Of a DNA stretch of 64,000 nucleotides, positions 63,798-64,000 are shown piece by piece. Every line of letters begins with the position of its first letter. Position 1 is the stretch's first letter. The stretch covers positions 310,001 through 374,000 of the forward strand of contig NZ_CP051682.1 of NCBI RefSeq assembly GCF_012849215.1, in the 5' to 3' direction. Under the pieces are notes generated by a model. That model did not search any database, had not been told where the DNA came from, and saw only the letters and a program-made list of their open reading frames with translations. The DNA comes from Mucilaginibacter robiniae. Lineage in GTDB: Bacteria; Bacteroidota; Bacteroidia; Sphingobacteriales; Sphingobacteriaceae. The translations under genes were made by a program, and so were the position numbers.

Positions 63798-64000
63798 TTA
63801 ATAATTGCGGGCATCTAATCCCCACAATAATTTGTTTCTTAATGTATTCAGATAACTTTCGTTATTAAGTCTGATTAAGTTGAGCTGAAAATCGGCTTTA
63901 CAAATATCAAACTTCATGTTATTCTCAATTACGGCCGTACGTGAATCACATGAAATCAAATAGTTAGCACTGCGAGTTTCTACTTCAAAGCTTAGTTTAC
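63798..64000 (-). CDS. nadK: NAD kinase, C-terminal part
   Basis: The last 67 codons of a minus-strand gene cut by the window edge. It reads SFEVETRSANYLISCDSRTA ... LNTLRNKLLWGLDARNY. The NTLRNKL-x-WG-x-D ending and the DSRTAV segment (the '[SD]R' strand of the NAD kinase fold) are characteristic of Bacteroidota NAD kinases. It makes NADP from NAD and ATP. The stop is 9 bases before the DUF6089 ATG, so they share a transcript. Confidence 0.85.
   Translation of the reverse strand, partial: KLSFEVETRSANYLISCDSRTAVIENNMKFDICKADFQLNLIRLNNESYLNTLRNKLLWGLDARNY

Noticed and set aside
1..64000. CRISPR arrays, rRNA genes, riboswitches
   Set aside because: No regularly spaced repeats and no conserved rRNA or riboswitch core was noticed; absence by eye is not proof.

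Overview
The window looks like a chromosome segment of a Bacteroidota bacterium, most likely Sphingobacteriaceae (Mucilaginibacter/Pedobacter-like). The reasons are a SusC/SusD pair, several promoters of the Bacteroidota type (a TAnnTTTG -7 box, twice with TTG 19 bases upstream), a nuoH-N cluster, a uppS-bamA-ompH-ompH block next to a PorG-like (DUF6089) gene and nadK, and weak Shine-Dalgarno sites. The genus is an inference.

Layout. 1-4.4 kb: a plus-strand catabolic operon (end of a CaiB/BaiF-type CoA-transferase gene, a solute-binding-fold protein with no signal peptide, a Gfo/Idh/MocA oxidoreductase, a MaoC hydratase and a FucP-type MFS importer). 4.4-16.3 kb: a decayed accessory island beside tRNA-Arg(UCU). 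It holds gene fragments, a PQQ-type beta-propeller lipoprotein, a wrecked IS3-family element, an IS21-family element with tandem end repeats, a tape-measure gene whose 5' part is replaced by the IS21, and a tyrosine integrase. Between the tRNA and a VOC gene lies a short promoter-hairpin-terminator unit that looks like an unannotated small RNA. 16.6-24 kb: VOC protein, Tat-type amidase and a susCD pair without glycosidases. 24.4-26 kb: a glutamyl-Q-type synthetase and a DUF421 membrane protein with a C-terminal zinc ribbon.

26.1-29.1 kb: a second decaying accessory patch next to tRNA-Leu(CAA). It has four broken genes (three by single in-frame stops, one by a frameshift) and three intact unknown genes, one of them HEPN-like. 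29.4-48.6 kb: core housekeeping genes: hscB, kdsA-kdsD, DUF3140, a succinate-semialdehyde dehydrogenase, mnmA, topA, a GT2 glycosyltransferase, a 3'-5' exonuclease, a fused two-ATPase peptide-type ABC protein, rnr, a polyprenyl synthetase, a purF-type amidotransferase and amtB.

48.7-64 kb, all minus strand: the complex I genes nuoH-I-J-K-L-M-N, then (in transcription order from the right edge) nadK (partial), the DUF6089 gene, exbD, uppS, bamA, two ompH genes and murI. These join cell-envelope building (undecaprenyl carrier, outer-membrane protein insertion, periplasmic chaperones, D-glutamate supply) with respiration. kdsA and kdsD feed Kdo and so lipopolysaccharide. No CRISPR array, rRNA or replication origin was seen.
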